A stretch of DNA of 64,000 bases from positions 107,230 to 171,229 of the forward strand of contig NZ_CABPSB010000013.1 in the NCBI RefSeq assembly GCF_902459655.1, in the 5' to 3' direction. Source of the DNA: Pandoraea anhela. GTDB taxonomy: Bacteria; Pseudomonadota; Gammaproteobacteria; Burkholderiales; Burkholderiaceae. The position numbers and the translations under genes are program-made. The notes beneath the pieces are model-generated. The model saw only the letters and a list, made by a program, of their open reading frames with translations, did not search any database and was not told the origin of the DNA. Of the stretch, positions 10,365-19,093 are shown piece by piece. Numbering within the stretch: the first letter of the stretch is position 1; the number at the start of each line of letters is the position of its first letter.

Positions 10365-11045
10365 ATGTCCGTCGAGACGCATGATGAGGTACCCGATGAT
10401 GCGCTGGGGAACATGGTGAAGGACAAGCTAAATCTCGAGACGGGGAATGTGCCGTCGTTCGCCAATCGCGATCCGTCGCGCGCGGAGTTCTGGGACGAGC
10501 GTTTTGCCAACGCGTTCATGCCTTGGGATGCTGCCGGCGTGCCGAAAGCGTTGCAGGACTTCGTGGCGGGTGAGGGCGTGCCGCGCGCTACGCTGATCCC
10601 GGGCTGCGGCGCCGCACACGAAGCCGCGTGGCTCGACGCGCAGGGCTGGCCGGTGCGGGCCATCGACTTCTCGCCGGTGGCCGTGGAGTCGGCCAAAGCG
10701 CAGTTGGGGCCGCGCGCATCGCTTGTCGAACACGCCGATTTTTTCACCTATATGCCGCCGTTCACGCCCGACGTGGTCTACGAACGGGCATTCCTCTGCG
10801 CCTTGCCGCGCAACCTCTGGCAGGACTACGCGCAGCGGATGGCGCAATTGCTGCCGTCGGGTGCGCGTCTGGCTGGATTTTTCTTTCTGAGAGAAACGCC
10901 GAAGGGGCCGCCGTTCGGCATAGGCCGAGACGGCCTCGACGCGCTGCTCTCGGCGGACTTCGTTTGTGAGGACGCGTGGCCCATCGACGACTCGGTGCCG
11001 GTTTTCGCCGGTGCGGAACACTGGATGGTCTGGCGACGTCGCTGA
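10365..11045 (+). CDS. TPMT-family SAM-dependent methyltransferase
   Basis: A 226-residue cytosolic methyltransferase of the thiopurine/thiol S-methyltransferase family. The N-terminal FWDERF and PWD segments, the SAM-binding LIPGCGAAHEAAWL and the following AIDFSPVAVESA are family hallmarks. The ERAFLCALPRNLW stretch corresponds to the later substrate/SAM region. I chose the ATG at 10365, preceded by AGGGGG; in-frame ATGs at 10326 and 10413 are possible alternatives. Members methylate thiols, selenium or tellurium compounds; the true substrate is unknown. It has no obvious functional partner next to it. Confidence 0.85.
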   Translation: MSVETHDEVPDDALGNMVKDKLNLETGNVPSFANRDPSRAEFWDERFANAFMPWDAAGVPKALQDFVAGEGVPRATLIPGCGAAHEAAWLDAQGWPVRAIDFSPVAVESAKAQLGPRASLVEHADFFTYMPPFTPDVVYERAFLCALPRNLWQDYAQRMAQLLPSGARLAGFFFLRETPKGPPFGIGRDGLDALLSADFVCEDAWPIDDSVPVFAGAEHWMVWRRR

Positions 11046-11464
11046 ACCGGCGAACTGCTGTCGCGATGGCGGGCAGCGCTCCCGGTGTTGGACGTACGCC
11101 ACACGCGGGTACGGATACGAACTGTGCGTAACGTCCCGACAGCCGCCGGTATTGACCGGCATCGACGGGCATCTAAGGAGATTCGTCATGACCGCTTGGG
11201 GGATTTGTGACTTTTTTCCCCGCGGGTCTCTCACGCCGCTATAATCGGCCCAAAATTTTTTCGCCAGGTGGCAAAAACGGGCGCCCCCGAGCGCTGAATC
11301 GCATCAGCCCCGTCATGCACGACCTGATTTTCTGTTGCCCGGAAGGCTGCGGCCCAAGGCTCGGTTTCGTTGGCTTGCGCGGCGGCTCCATGCGGCCGAA
11401 TCGCGACCGCCACTGACGATTCCGGCCGGCATCCGTCGCCCTGGGGCTTGGCTGGGGCCGCGTT
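11046..11464. other. 419-bp spacer before the symporter
   Basis: No recognisable gene. It holds one short reading frame with a good ribosome site (11188-11244, separate entry), a TATAAT hexamer at 11240-11245 without a convincing -35 box at the right distance, and a run of T/A around 11213-11261. Another short frame, 11317-11418, encodes a Cys/Gly/Arg-rich peptide with no known relatives. It may be the promoter and leader of the symporter mRNA. Confidence 0.5.
11188..11244 (+). CDS. Candidate 18-codon small ORF
   Basis: ATG at 11188 is preceded by TAAGGAG at a normal distance and opens an 18-codon frame reading MTAWGICDFFPRGSLTPL before TAA. The strong ribosome site is the only support. No similarity is recognised, and the frame may be chance. 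Confidence 0.25.
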   Translation: MTAWGICDFFPRGSLTPL

Positions 11465-12907
11465 ATGCTGATCTGGTTTGTCATTCTGTATTGGGTCATT
11501 TCGGTGGCCATCGGGCTGTTGGCCGCCCTCAAGGTCCGCAATACCAAGGATTTCACCGTCGCCGGTCGCCGTCTGCCTTACGGCATGGTCGTGGCCGTGG
11601 TGTTCGCCACGTGGTTCGGGTCGGAAGCCGTGCTGGGCATTCCCGCCACCTTCATCGGCGAAGGGCTGCGCGGTGTGGTGGCAGATCCGTTCGGCTCCTC
11701 GATGTGTCTGGTTCTCGTGGGCATGTTCTTCGCCCGCAAGCTGTATCGCATGAACCTCATGACGATCGGCGACTTCTACAAGCTCAAGTACAACCGCACC
11801 GTCGAAGTGGTGACGTCGATCGCGATCGTGATCTCGTACCTCGGCTGGGTCGGCGCGCAGATCAAAGCGCTGGGGCTGGTCTTCCACACGGTGTCGGGCG
11901 GGGCGATGTCGGAGCCGACAGGCATGATCATCGGCGCCGTCTCGGTGCTCGCCTACACGCTGCTGGGCGGCATGATCTCGGTGGCCGTGACCGACTTCAT
12001 CCAGATGATCATCATCGTCGTGGGGCTGGTGTATATCGCCGTTGTCGTGTCGGGCATGGTGCCGGGCGGGGCGGAAGCCGTGATCGCGCATGCGTCGCAG
12101 GCCGGCAAGTTCGTGTTCCTGCCCGAGATGAATCCGGCGGATGTCCTGGCCTTCATCGCGGCGGGCGTGACAATGATGTTCGGGTCGATTCCCCAGCAGG
12201 ACGTGTTTCAGCGCGTGATGTCGTCGAAGTCGGAGAACATTGCGGTCTCCGGTTCGGTGACGGGCGGCGTGCTGTACTTCTTCTTTACGTTCATTCCGAT
12301 TTTCCTCGCGTACTCGGCACTGCTGATCGCGCCGTCGATGGTGAACAAGTACATCGGCAGCGATCCGCAGCAGATCTTGCCGCAGTTGGTGCTCACCAGC
12401 GTGCCGATCGTCGCGCAGGTAATGTTCTTCGGCGCACTGCTCTCGGCCATCAAGAGCTGCGCGTCGGCCACGTTGCTCGCACCGTCGGTGACGTTCGCGG
12501 AGAACATCGTCCGGCCGATGCTCAAGGGACGTATCGACGACAAACACCTGCTGCGTCTGATGCGTATCGTCGTGCTGTGCTTCACCGCGCTGGTGCTGGT
12601 GTATGCGCTGAATTCGAAGGCGTCGATTTTCCAGATGGTCGAGAGCGCCTACAAGGTCACGCTGGTGTGCTGCTTCGTGCCGCTGGCGTTCGGTTTGTAC
12701 TGGAAGCGCTCCAGCTCGCTGGGCGGCACGCTGTCCGTGTTCTTCGGGCTGATCGTGTGGATCGCCTGCGAGGCGTTGGCGCCCGAGGCGCTCGTGCCGC
12801 CGCAACTGGCCGGTCTGCTGGCGTCGATTGCGGGCATGGTCCTGGGGTCGCTGCTGCAACCCGCATCGGAGCGTGGTCAGCCGCCGGAGCGGGTCTCGAC
12901 GATCTGA
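11465..12907 (+). CDS. Sodium:solute symporter (SSS family)
   Basis: A 480-residue inner-membrane transporter with about 13 hydrophobic segments, which would import an organic solute with Na+. The N-terminal DFTVAGRRLPYGMVV and the ATWFGSEAVLGIPA segment are typical SSS helix 1-2 features, and the core FGSIPQQDVFQRVMS is also a family motif. The substrate cannot be assigned: pantothenate, proline and choline/betaine-type carriers share these motifs. A ribosome site is weak (GGGG before the ATG). The gene stands alone with long spacers on both sides, and a weak terminator follows. Confidence 0.9.
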   Translation: MLIWFVILYWVISVAIGLLAALKVRNTKDFTVAGRRLPYGMVVAVVFATWFGSEAVLGIPATFIGEGLRGVVADPFGSSMCLVLVGMFFARKLYRMNLMTIGDFYKLKYNRTVEVVTSIAIVISYLGWVGAQIKALGLVFHTVSGGAMSEPTGMIIGAVSVLAYTLLGGMISVAVTDFIQMIIIVVGLVYIAVVVSGMVPGGAEAVIAHASQAGKFVFLPEMNPADVLAFIAAGVTMMFGSIPQQDVFQRVMSSKSENIAVSGSVTGGVLYFFFTFIPIFLAYSALLIAPSMVNKYIGSDPQQILPQLVLTSVPIVAQVMFFGALLSAIKSCASATLLAPSVTFAENIVRPMLKGRIDDKHLLRLMRIVVLCFTALVLVYALNSKASIFQMVESAYKVTLVCCFVPLAFGLYWKRSSSLGGTLSVFFGLIVWIACEALAPEALVPPQLAGLLASIAGMVLGSLLQPASERGQPPERVSTI

Positions 12908-13027
12908 GTCATCTGAAGGCCCGACCGAGGCAGCCCGGGAGGTGAGCGCTCGCTCGGCTGCTGGAGTCCGTCGGATCGACATCGGGGCCATCGGGCTTGC
13001 TGAATCGGGAACGGGCTGAAATGAGGG

Positions 13028-13056
13028 AAAGGGCGGCGGCGGTCGCCCTTTGCCTT
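13028..13056 (+). terminator. Possible terminator after the symporter
   Basis: AAAGGGCG (13028-13035) and CGCCCTTT (13044-13051) form an 8-bp stem. The following T-run is short, so termination may be weak. Confidence 0.45.
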
Positions 13057-13162
13057 TCGTGGTGGGGCCGGATACGTTGAATGCGGTAATGTCCGGCCTT
13101 GATCTTGCGCGCCGCCAACCCCATATATCACCGTACAAATCCCGAAAGCCTTGTGAAGCGGT

Positions 13163-13168
13163 TATAAT
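13163..13168 (+). promoter_or_regulatory. -10 box (TATAAT) for the fmdB-aspS group
   Basis: A perfect TATAAT lies 38 bases before the zinc-ribbon gene. No good -35 hexamer is visible at 16-18 bases, so promoter strength is uncertain. Confidence 0.4.
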
Positions 13169-13205
13169 TCAAGGCTTTGCGCGCCTTTTTCCGTCGGAAA
13201 GAATC

Positions 13206-13559
13206 ATGCCTATCTATGCCTATCGTTGCGAAACATGCGGTTTCGCCAAGGATGTGCTGCAAAAAATGAGCGACGATCCGCTCTCCCAGTGCCCGGAATG
13301 CGGCAAGGACACGTTTCGCAAGCAGGTAACGGCGGCCGGGTTCCAGCTCAAGGGCTCGGGGTGGTATGTGACCGACTTCCGTGGCGGTTCCGGCGGCGCG
13401 AGCGCAACGGCGTCCGGCCCGGCAGCCTCGTCCGGTGAGAGTGCTTCGGCGGCTTCGTCTGCTGCGCCCGCTTCTTCGTCCGCGGCGTCCGCTGCGTCGG
13501 GCGGTGAATCGTCGAGCGCCCCTGCGGCAAGCTGCGGCGGCGGTTGCGCCTGCCACTGA
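13206..13559 (+). CDS. FmdB-family zinc ribbon protein
   Basis: A 117-residue protein with an N-terminal FmdB/CxxC zinc ribbon: MPIYAYRCETC gives C8 and C11, and CPEC gives C29 and C32. FQLKGSGWYVTDF is the usual extension of the family. From about residue 62 the chain is a Ser/Ala/Gly low-complexity tail that ends in SCGGGCACH, a second Cys/His cluster that may bind metal. The start at 13206 is preceded by GGAAAG and gives the universal MPIYAY beginning. The family is often called a regulatory protein, but the function is not established. It leads the DUF502-aspS group. Confidence 0.9.
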   Translation: MPIYAYRCETCGFAKDVLQKMSDDPLSQCPECGKDTFRKQVTAAGFQLKGSGWYVTDFRGGSGGASATASGPAASSGESASAASSAAPASSSAASAASGGESSSAPAASCGGGCACH

Positions 13560-13683
13560 GCCGGATCGCATGACCCGACGTGCCGCACGCGCCCGACACG
13601 TCATCATTACCCGATAGCATTCAGTACCGCTTTCACGTTTCGCCCGCTGACCCAGTAGCCGCCCCATATTCGCGAGTCCTGCC

Positions 13684-14328
13684 ATGAGCGTCAAAAAACC
13701 CGCGTTGAAGACGATTTTCCTCACCGGCCTGCTGGTGCTGGTGCCCCTCGCCATCACGCTTTGGGTGCTGGGTCTGATCATCGGCACGATGGATCAGACC
13801 TTGTTGCTGCTGCCGGACGAGTGGCAGCCGTCGCGCCTGCTCGGCATGCGCGTGCCGGGCTTCGGCGTGGTGGTCACGCTCGCATTCGTGTTCGTGGTCG
13901 GCCTTCTGGCGCATAATTTCATTGGCCAGAAGCTGGTCGGCTGGTGGGAAGCCATTCTGACGCGCATTCCCATCGTTGGACCCTTGTACGGCAGCGTCAA
14001 GCAGGTCTCCGATACGTTGCTCTCGAGCAACGGCAACGCGTTTCGCAAGGCGTTGCTCGTGCGGTATCCGCACGGAGAGTCGTGGACCATCGCCTTCCTG
14101 ACCGGCGCGCCGGGCGGCGATGTCGTCAATCACTTGCAGGGCGATTACGTGAGCGTCTATGTCCCGACGACACCGAACCCGACGTCAGGCTTCTTCCTGA
14201 TGATGAAGGCGAGCGACGTCATCGAACTCGACATGACGGTCGATGCCGCACTGAAGTACATCGTATCGATGGGCGTGGTGGCGCCCGCCCACAACCCGCG
14301 CCAGCAACGTCCCGGCCCGCTCCTTTGA
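13684..14328 (+). CDS. DUF502 family membrane protein
   Basis: A 214-residue inner-membrane protein of the DUF502 family. Two hydrophobic segments at about residues 10-35 and 58-80 flank a periplasmic loop. The conserved [19 protein letters not shown] follows, and a soluble C-terminal half contains TGAPGGDV and [14 protein letters not shown]. The molecular role is unknown. It lies between the zinc-ribbon gene and aspS, the usual Burkholderiales order, and is probably co-transcribed with aspS (47 bases apart). Confidence 0.88.
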   Translation: MSVKKPALKTIFLTGLLVLVPLAITLWVLGLIIGTMDQTLLLLPDEWQPSRLLGMRVPGFGVVVTLAFVFVVGLLAHNFIGQKLVGWWEAILTRIPIVGPLYGSVKQVSDTLLSSNGNAFRKALLVRYPHGESWTIAFLTGAPGGDVVNHLQGDYVSVYVPTTPNPTSGFFLMMKASDVIELDMTVDAALKYIVSMGVVAPAHNPRQQRPGPLL

Positions 14329-14375
14329 GTCACCGGGATCTGTCGACGCCATTTTTTGAAAATCGGAACAGCAAA

Positions 14376-16178
14376 ATGTCCATGCGTACCTCCTACTGCG
14401 GTCTGGTGACCGAGCAACAACTGGGCCAAACGGTCAAGCTTTGTGGCTGGGTCAATCGCCGCCGTGATCACGGCGGGGTCATCTTCATCGACCTGCGCGA
14501 TCGCGAGGGTCTGGTGCAGGTCGTGTGCGATCCGGACCGCGCGGAGATGTTCAAGGCCGCCGAAGGCCTGCGCAATGAATTCTGCGTGCAGATCACGGGC
14601 CTGGTGCGCAGCCGTCCGGCCGGCACCGAGAACGCCAACCTGACGAGCGGCAAGATCGAAGTGCTCTGCCACGAACTCCAGGTGCTCAACCCGTCGGTCA
14701 CGCCCCCGTTCCAGCTCGACGACGAAAACCTGTCGGAAACCACGCGCCTCACGCATCGCGTGCTGGACCTGCGTCGTCCGCAAATGCAATACAACCTGCG
14801 CCTGCGTTACAAGGTGGCGATGGAAGTGCGCAAGTATCTCGACGCGCAGGGCTTCATCGACATCGAAACGCCGATGCTCACGAAGAGCACCCCGGAAGGC
14901 GCGCGCGACTATCTCGTGCCGTCGCGTGTGAACGCCGGCATGTTCTTCGCGCTGCCGCAGTCGCCACAGTTGTTCAAGCAGTTGCTGATGGTGGCCGGCT
15001 TCGACCGTTACTATCAGATCACCAAGTGCTTCCGCGACGAAGACCTGCGTGCCGACCGTCAGCCGGAATTCACGCAGATCGACTGCGAGACTTCGTTCCT
15101 CTCGGAGCAGGAAATCCGCGATCTGTTCGAGAACATGGTGCGTCACGTGTTCAAGGAAGCCATCGACGTCGATCTCGACGCGAAGGTGCCGGTGATGGAA
15201 TACGCCGAAGCGATGCGTCGCTTCGGTTCGGACAAGCCGGATCTGCGCGTGAAGCTCGAATTCACCGAACTGACCGATGTGATGGCCGATGTGGACTTCA
15301 AGGTCTTCTCGGTGCCGGCGACGACCGAAGGCGGCCGTGTGGTCGCCCTGCGTGTGCCGGGCGGTGCGGAGATCTCGCGTAGCGAAATCGACGCCTACAC
15401 CGACTTCGTGAAGATCTACGGCGCGAAGGGTCTGGCCTGGATCAAGGTCAATGAAGTCGCCAAGGGCCGCGACGGTCTGCAAAGCCCGATCGTGAAGAAC
15501 CTGCACGACGCCGCGATCGCTTCGATCCTCGAGCGCACCGGCGCGCAGGACGGCGACATCATTTTCTTCGGCGCGGACAAGGCCAAGGTCGTCAACGACG
15601 GTATCGGCGCGCTGCGTCTGAAGATCGGTCATTCGGAATTCGGCAAGGCTCACGGCCTGTTCGAAGCCGGCTGGCGCCCGCTGTGGGTTGTCGACTTCCC
15701 GATGTTCGAGTACGACGAGGAAGACGCTCGCTGGGTCGCTTGCCATCACCCGTTCACGAGCCCGAAGGACGAGCACATCGACTATCTCGAGACCGACCCG
15801 GGCAAGTGCCTGGCGAAGGCTTACGATATGGTGCTCAACGGTTGGGAAATCGGCGGCGGTTCGGTGCGTATCTTCCAGGAAGAAGTGCAGAGCAAGGTGT
15901 TCCGTGCGCTCAAGCTGGGTGAGGAAGAAGCTCGCGCGAAGTTCGGCTTCCTGCTCGACGCGCTGCAATACGGCGCGCCCCCGCACGGCGGTATCGCCTT
16001 CGGTCTGGACCGCGTCATCACGATGATGGCCGGCGCCGACTCGATTCGCGACGTGATCGCCTTCCCGAAGACGCAACGTGCGCAGGATCTGCTCACGCAA
16101 GCGCCGTCGGCGGTGGACGAGCGTCAACTGCGCGACCTGCACATCCGCCTGCGTCAGACCGAAGCGCCGAAGGTCTAA
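14376..16178 (+). CDS. aspS: Aspartate--tRNA ligase
   Basis: AspRS charges tRNA-Asp with aspartate (and, in many betaproteobacteria that lack AsnRS, also tRNA-Asn; that point is not decidable here). The 600-residue length is that of the bacterial type. In order: an OB-fold anticodon-binding domain (about 1-110), class II motif 2 around [18 protein letters not shown], a bacterial GAD insertion domain (about 290-420), and motif 3 around [23 protein letters not shown]. The ATG at 14376 is chosen for the family-typical start MSMRTSYCG; an upstream in-frame extension is not supported. A terminator follows. Confidence 0.97.
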   Translation: MSMRTSYCGLVTEQQLGQTVKLCGWVNRRRDHGGVIFIDLRDREGLVQVVCDPDRAEMFKAAEGLRNEFCVQITGLVRSRPAGTENANLTSGKIEVLCHELQVLNPSVTPPFQLDDENLSETTRLTHRVLDLRRPQMQYNLRLRYKVAMEVRKYLDAQGFIDIETPMLTKSTPEGARDYLVPSRVNAGMFFALPQSPQLFKQLLMVAGFDRYYQITKCFRDEDLRADRQPEFTQIDCETSFLSEQEIRDLFENMVRHVFKEAIDVDLDAKVPVMEYAEAMRRFGSDKPDLRVKLEFTELTDVMADVDFKVFSVPATTEGGRVVALRVPGGAEISRSEIDAYTDFVKIYGAKGLAWIKVNEVAKGRDGLQSPIVKNLHDAAIASILERTGAQDGDIIFFGADKAKVVNDGIGALRLKIGHSEFGKAHGLFEAGWRPLWVVDFPMFEYDEEDARWVACHHPFTSPKDEHIDYLETDPGKCLAKAYDMVLNGWEIGGGSVRIFQEEVQSKVFRALKLGEEEARAKFGFLLDALQYGAPPHGGIAFGLDRVITMMAGADSIRDVIAFPKTQRAQDLLTQAPSAVDERQLRDLHIRLRQTEAPKV

Positions 16179-16187
16179 GCCGTCGGG

Positions 16188-16209
16188 TCGATATCGGATC
16201 GATATCGGA
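16188..16209. repeat. 11-bp direct repeat after aspS
   Basis: TCGATATCGGA occurs twice in tandem, and each copy contains the palindrome CGATATCG. Similar GATCCGAT/CGATATCGG words recur after dtd (46565-46586) and around 52656 and 52735. Confidence 0.7.
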
Positions 16210-16263
16210 TCGGCGCGCCAACGCCGGAACGACTGTTCCGGCGTCGCGCGCAACGCCGCAGCG

Positions 16264-16300
16264 AAACCCCCTCTGCCGTCAGGCGAGGGGGGTTTGTTTT
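16264..16300 (+). terminator. Rho-independent terminator after aspS
   Basis: AAACCCCCTC (16264-16273) pairs with GAGGGGGGTTT (16285-16295, one bulged G), followed by GTTTT. Confidence 0.85.
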
Positions 16301-16487
16301 ATCGTAAGGTTTGAGCGCGCGCGGGGGCGCGCTGGGGCAGTAGGGGCTGGGGCAATGTCGGGCGACGCCACGCGATGGCAGTGCGTGCCGTGATGTTGGG
16401 GATAGGGACGCCGCAACGTCGTGCATGCCCGATACAATGCATCATCGTCGACATTGTCGTCATCGCCGCATGAACCCGGTTGCCTGC

Positions 16488-16970
16488 ATGAAGCCCTTCA
16501 AAATTCCCGAATCCGTGCTCGTCGTGATTTACACACCGGCGCTCGACGTTCTGCTCATCGAGCGCGCCGACGCCGGGAATTTCTGGCAATCGGTCACCGG
16601 CAGCAAGGACCGGCTCGACGAGCCGCTGGCCGAGACGGCCGTGCGCGAAGTGTTCGAGGAGACGGGCATCCGCGTGGCGAACGGCACGCTGGTGCCCGAG
16701 ACGGCGCTGACCGACTGGCATCATCAGATTCAATACAACATCTACCCGCGCTGGGCGCATCGCTACGCCCCCGGCGTGACGCGCAATACCGAGCATTGGT
16801 TCGGGCTTTGCGTGCCGGAAAACACACCGGTGACGCTATCGCCGCGAGAACACGTCAATCACGTCTGGTTGCCCTGGGAGCAGGCCGCCGCGCGTTGTTT
16901 CTCTCCCTCGAACGGCGACGCCATCCGGCAATTGCCGTTGCGGGTTCGTCAGCCCTTCGTCAGTAGTTAA
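16488..16970 (+). CDS. nudB: Dihydroneopterin triphosphate diphosphatase (Nudix)
   Basis: NudB removes pyrophosphate from dihydroneopterin triphosphate in folate synthesis. The protein has 160 residues. The Nudix box spans about residues 38-61 (G38, E45, R53-E54, then VFEETGI); the loop between G38 and E45 has one residue more than the textbook Gx5E spacing. HQIQYNIYPRWAHRYAPGV is characteristic of NudB. The start at 16488 fits the family; an in-frame ATG at 16470 would add six residues. aspS upstream is the usual neighbour, although a terminator lies between them. Confidence 0.9.
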   Translation: MKPFKIPESVLVVIYTPALDVLLIERADAGNFWQSVTGSKDRLDEPLAETAVREVFEETGIRVANGTLVPETALTDWHHQIQYNIYPRWAHRYAPGVTRNTEHWFGLCVPENTPVTLSPREHVNHVWLPWEQAAARCFSPSNGDAIRQLPLRVRQPFVSS

Positions 16971-16992
16971 TTCGTGATCCGAATCATTGACG

Positions 16993-18150
16993 ATGAGCAA
17001 GTACCTGCCTTTCTCCCACGATAACCAACTGGCGCTGCTCTATCTCGGCGAGCATTACTTCACTGCGCTCATTGCCGCTATCGACGCCGCGAAGCACGAT
17101 GTGGCGCTCGAGACGTACATCTTCGAGGCGGACGATGCCGGCGAGAACGTTTCCGCCGCGCTGCGCCGGGCCGCAGAGCGCGGCGTCAAGGTGCGGGTGA
17201 TTACGGACGGCGTCGGGACGAGCCGGCGATTGCCGTACATCGAGTCGTGGCGCGAGTGCGGCGTGATGCATCGCGTCTACAACCCGCATCTGTTCGGCAA
17301 GTTCGGTTTCTCGCGCACGCATCGCAAGATCGCGATCGTCGATCGTGAAGTGGCGTTCGTCGGCGGCATCAACATCATCGACGACCACAACGGCGGTGGC
17401 GGCGTGCGCATGGACGATCCGCGCTGGGATTTCGCGGTGCAGTGCCGCGGGCCGATCGTTGCCGAGATCGCGACGGCGTTTCACATTCAGTGGGTGCGTC
17501 TGGCGCCGGGGTATCTGGGTACGCCGTTTCGGCATCGGCGTCGGGGGCAACGCGGTCGCCTGCACGCCCCTTACGCCGGGCAAGCGGCCTTCGTCGCCCG
17601 TGACAACCTTCACAATCGTCGGGCCGTCGAGAAAGCCTATCTGATGGCGTTGGGACGTGCGCGTCATGAGGTCTGGCTCGCCAACCCTTACTTCGTGCCG
17701 GGCCGACGGCTGCGACGTGCGCTGACACAGGCAGCCCGGCGCGGCGTGGCCGTGCATCTGCTCATCGGCCGCAAGGAATTTCGTCTGCTCGATACCGCCG
17801 TGCCCTGGCTGTACGCCAAATTGCTCGACGCCGGCGTGCGCATCGCCGAGTACGATATGCGGCAATTGCACGGCAAGGTGGCCGTCGTCGACGATATCTG
17901 GGCGACGGTCGGGTCGTCGAATCTCGATGCCCTGTCCCTGTTCTTGAACCACGAAGCCAATGTGGTCGTGCTCGACGATCCAGTCGTCATCCAGTTGCGC
18001 GACCACATTCGCGAAGCCTTCACGCAGGCGCGCCAGATCGACCCGGCGCGCTACGGCGAGCGCTCGCGCTGGCGACGCTTTCGCCAGTGGACGGCGTACC
18101 GGCTCTATCGTCTCGCCATGAAGGTCCTCACGCGCGGCAAATACGACTGA
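16993..18150 (+). CDS. clsB: Cardiolipin synthase B-type phospholipase D protein
   Basis: A 385-residue member of the phospholipase D superfamily that would make cardiolipin by phosphatidyl transfer. Both HKD motifs are present: H110-R-K112 with D117, and H293-G-K295 with the following D. GSSNLDALS after the second motif is typical of ClsB. There are no N-terminal membrane helices, as in ClsB rather than ClsA. The ATG at 16993 is preferred; a TTG six bases upstream is possible. It starts 22 bases after nudB, so the two are likely co-transcribed. In relatives I recall an endonuclease/exonuclease/phosphatase gene between them; none is here. Confidence 0.88.
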   Translation: MSKYLPFSHDNQLALLYLGEHYFTALIAAIDAAKHDVALETYIFEADDAGENVSAALRRAAERGVKVRVITDGVGTSRRLPYIESWRECGVMHRVYNPHLFGKFGFSRTHRKIAIVDREVAFVGGINIIDDHNGGGGVRMDDPRWDFAVQCRGPIVAEIATAFHIQWVRLAPGYLGTPFRHRRRGQRGRLHAPYAGQAAFVARDNLHNRRAVEKAYLMALGRARHEVWLANPYFVPGRRLRRALTQAARRGVAVHLLIGRKEFRLLDTAVPWLYAKLLDAGVRIAEYDMRQLHGKVAVVDDIWATVGSSNLDALSLFLNHEANVVVLDDPVVIQLRDHIREAFTQARQIDPARYGERSRWRRFRQWTAYRLYRLAMKVLTRGKYD

Positions 18151-18325
18151 CCGGCGGCGGGCACACGCAGGACCGGCCCGCCATTCGACCGCTTCAGGCG
18201 CTCGATACCCCCCGCAACGCCTCCCCGCGGCACGCGCCGCATACGCGTCCGAGATGACACCGTCCCGACGTCCGTCACCCGGCCCAGCCCTTGTCCGGCG
18301 GCCCGCGCACGCTCGTCCGTCACCC

Positions 18326-18342
18326 AATACCGATTAGGTATT
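18326..18342. promoter_or_regulatory. Candidate TetR operator 1
   Basis: AATACC-GATTA-GGTATT is a perfect 6-bp inverted repeat with a 5-base spacer. An overlapping palindrome, ATTAG (18333-18337) and CTAAT (18348-18352), shares its right half. It lies about 110 bases upstream of the TetR start. Confidence 0.4.
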
Positions 18343-18406
18343 CCGATCTAATAAATTCCTTGTGACGCCATGGACGTTTCCCAATAATAGGACGGCCGTT
18401 CGATTT

Positions 18407-18437
18407 TTTGGTTAGCATCGGAGAACGGATAACCAAA
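18407..18437. promoter_or_regulatory. Candidate TetR operator 2
   Basis: TTTGGTTA (18407-18414) and TAACCAAA (18430-18437) are perfect 8-bp arms 15 bases apart, ending 14 bases before the TetR start. A second inverted repeat, GCATCG (18415-18420) and CGATGC (18439-18444), is interleaved with it. The position suggests autoregulation. Confidence 0.5.
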
Positions 18438-18451
18438 GCGATGCAAAACAT

Positions 18452-19045
18452 ATGCGTAAGGGTGAACAGACACGTGCCGCGATCCTGAATGCCGCGCTGG
18501 AGCTGGCGGGGCGGGATGGACTTGAAGGGCTGACGATCGGCTTGCTGGCCGATCGTATGCAAATGAGCAAGAGCGGCGTCTTCGCGCACTTCGGGTCGCG
18601 TGAGGATTTGCAGATCGAGGTGCTGGTGGAATACCACCGGCGCTTCGAAGCGGAAGTGTTCGCTCCGAGCATGGAAGCGCCACGCGGCTTGCCGCGACTC
18701 AGAGCGCTGGTGGATCGCTGGATGGACAAACGTATTCGCGAAGTCACGACGGGCTGCATCTATATCAGCGGCGCCGTCGAGTACGACGACCGCGCGGCGA
18801 GTCCGGTGCGTGAAGCTTTGGTCAAGAGTGTGCGGTTGTGGCGATCTGCCTTGCTGCGCGCGATTACGCAAGCGAAGGAGGAGGGACATCTGCGTGCGGA
18901 CACCGATCCGCGTCTGATGCTCTTCGAAATGTACAGCCTGACACTCGGCCTGCATCACGACGCGCGTTTCCTTCGGGAGCCAGGCGCCGTCGAAATGACC
19001 CGGGTGGCACTGGAAAAACTGATTTCGTCTTATCAGCGCGGGTGA
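18452..19045 (+). CDS. TetR family transcriptional regulator
   Basis: A 197-residue DNA-binding repressor. The helix-turn-helix domain spans about residues 6-52 (TRAAILNAALELAGRDG, then IGLLADRMQMSKSGVFAHFGS). The rest is the ligand-binding/dimer domain, of the type with a C-terminal TetR_C-like region (MDKRIREVTTGCIYISGAVEYDDR). It stands 48 bases before an acyl-CoA dehydrogenase and the beta-oxidation genes, so the ligand is probably an acyl-CoA or fatty acid, by analogy with PsrA/FadR-type TetR proteins (inference). Two palindromes upstream could be its operators. Confidence 0.88.
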   Translation: MRKGEQTRAAILNAALELAGRDGLEGLTIGLLADRMQMSKSGVFAHFGSREDLQIEVLVEYHRRFEAEVFAPSMEAPRGLPRLRALVDRWMDKRIREVTTGCIYISGAVEYDDRAASPVREALVKSVRLWRSALLRAITQAKEEGHLRADTDPRLMLFEMYSLTLGLHHDARFLREPGAVEMTRVALEKLISSYQRG

Positions 19046-19093
19046 GGCGCGAGCCGTCCGCGATTCGATTCGATTTGTTCGGAGGAGTAGGTC

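Larger units (their letters stand above)
18151..18451. other. 301-bp spacer before the TetR gene
   Basis: The left two thirds are GC-rich with no gene or clear signal. The right third turns AT-richer and holds two inverted repeats, described separately, which fit a promoter/operator region for the TetR gene. No clear -35/-10 pair is seen. Confidence 0.5.

Noticed and set aside
11220-11262. Promoter with TATAAT at 11240 before the symporter
   Set aside because: No -35 hexamer at 15-19 bases, so it is mentioned only within the spacer entry.
11231-13138. 635-codon minus-strand frame opposite the symporter
   Set aside because: Extreme His/Arg/Asp content, the mirror of a membrane protein gene; no ribosome site or domain.
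14157-16253. 698-codon minus-strand frame opposite aspS
   Set aside because: Shadow of aspS, no family similarity.
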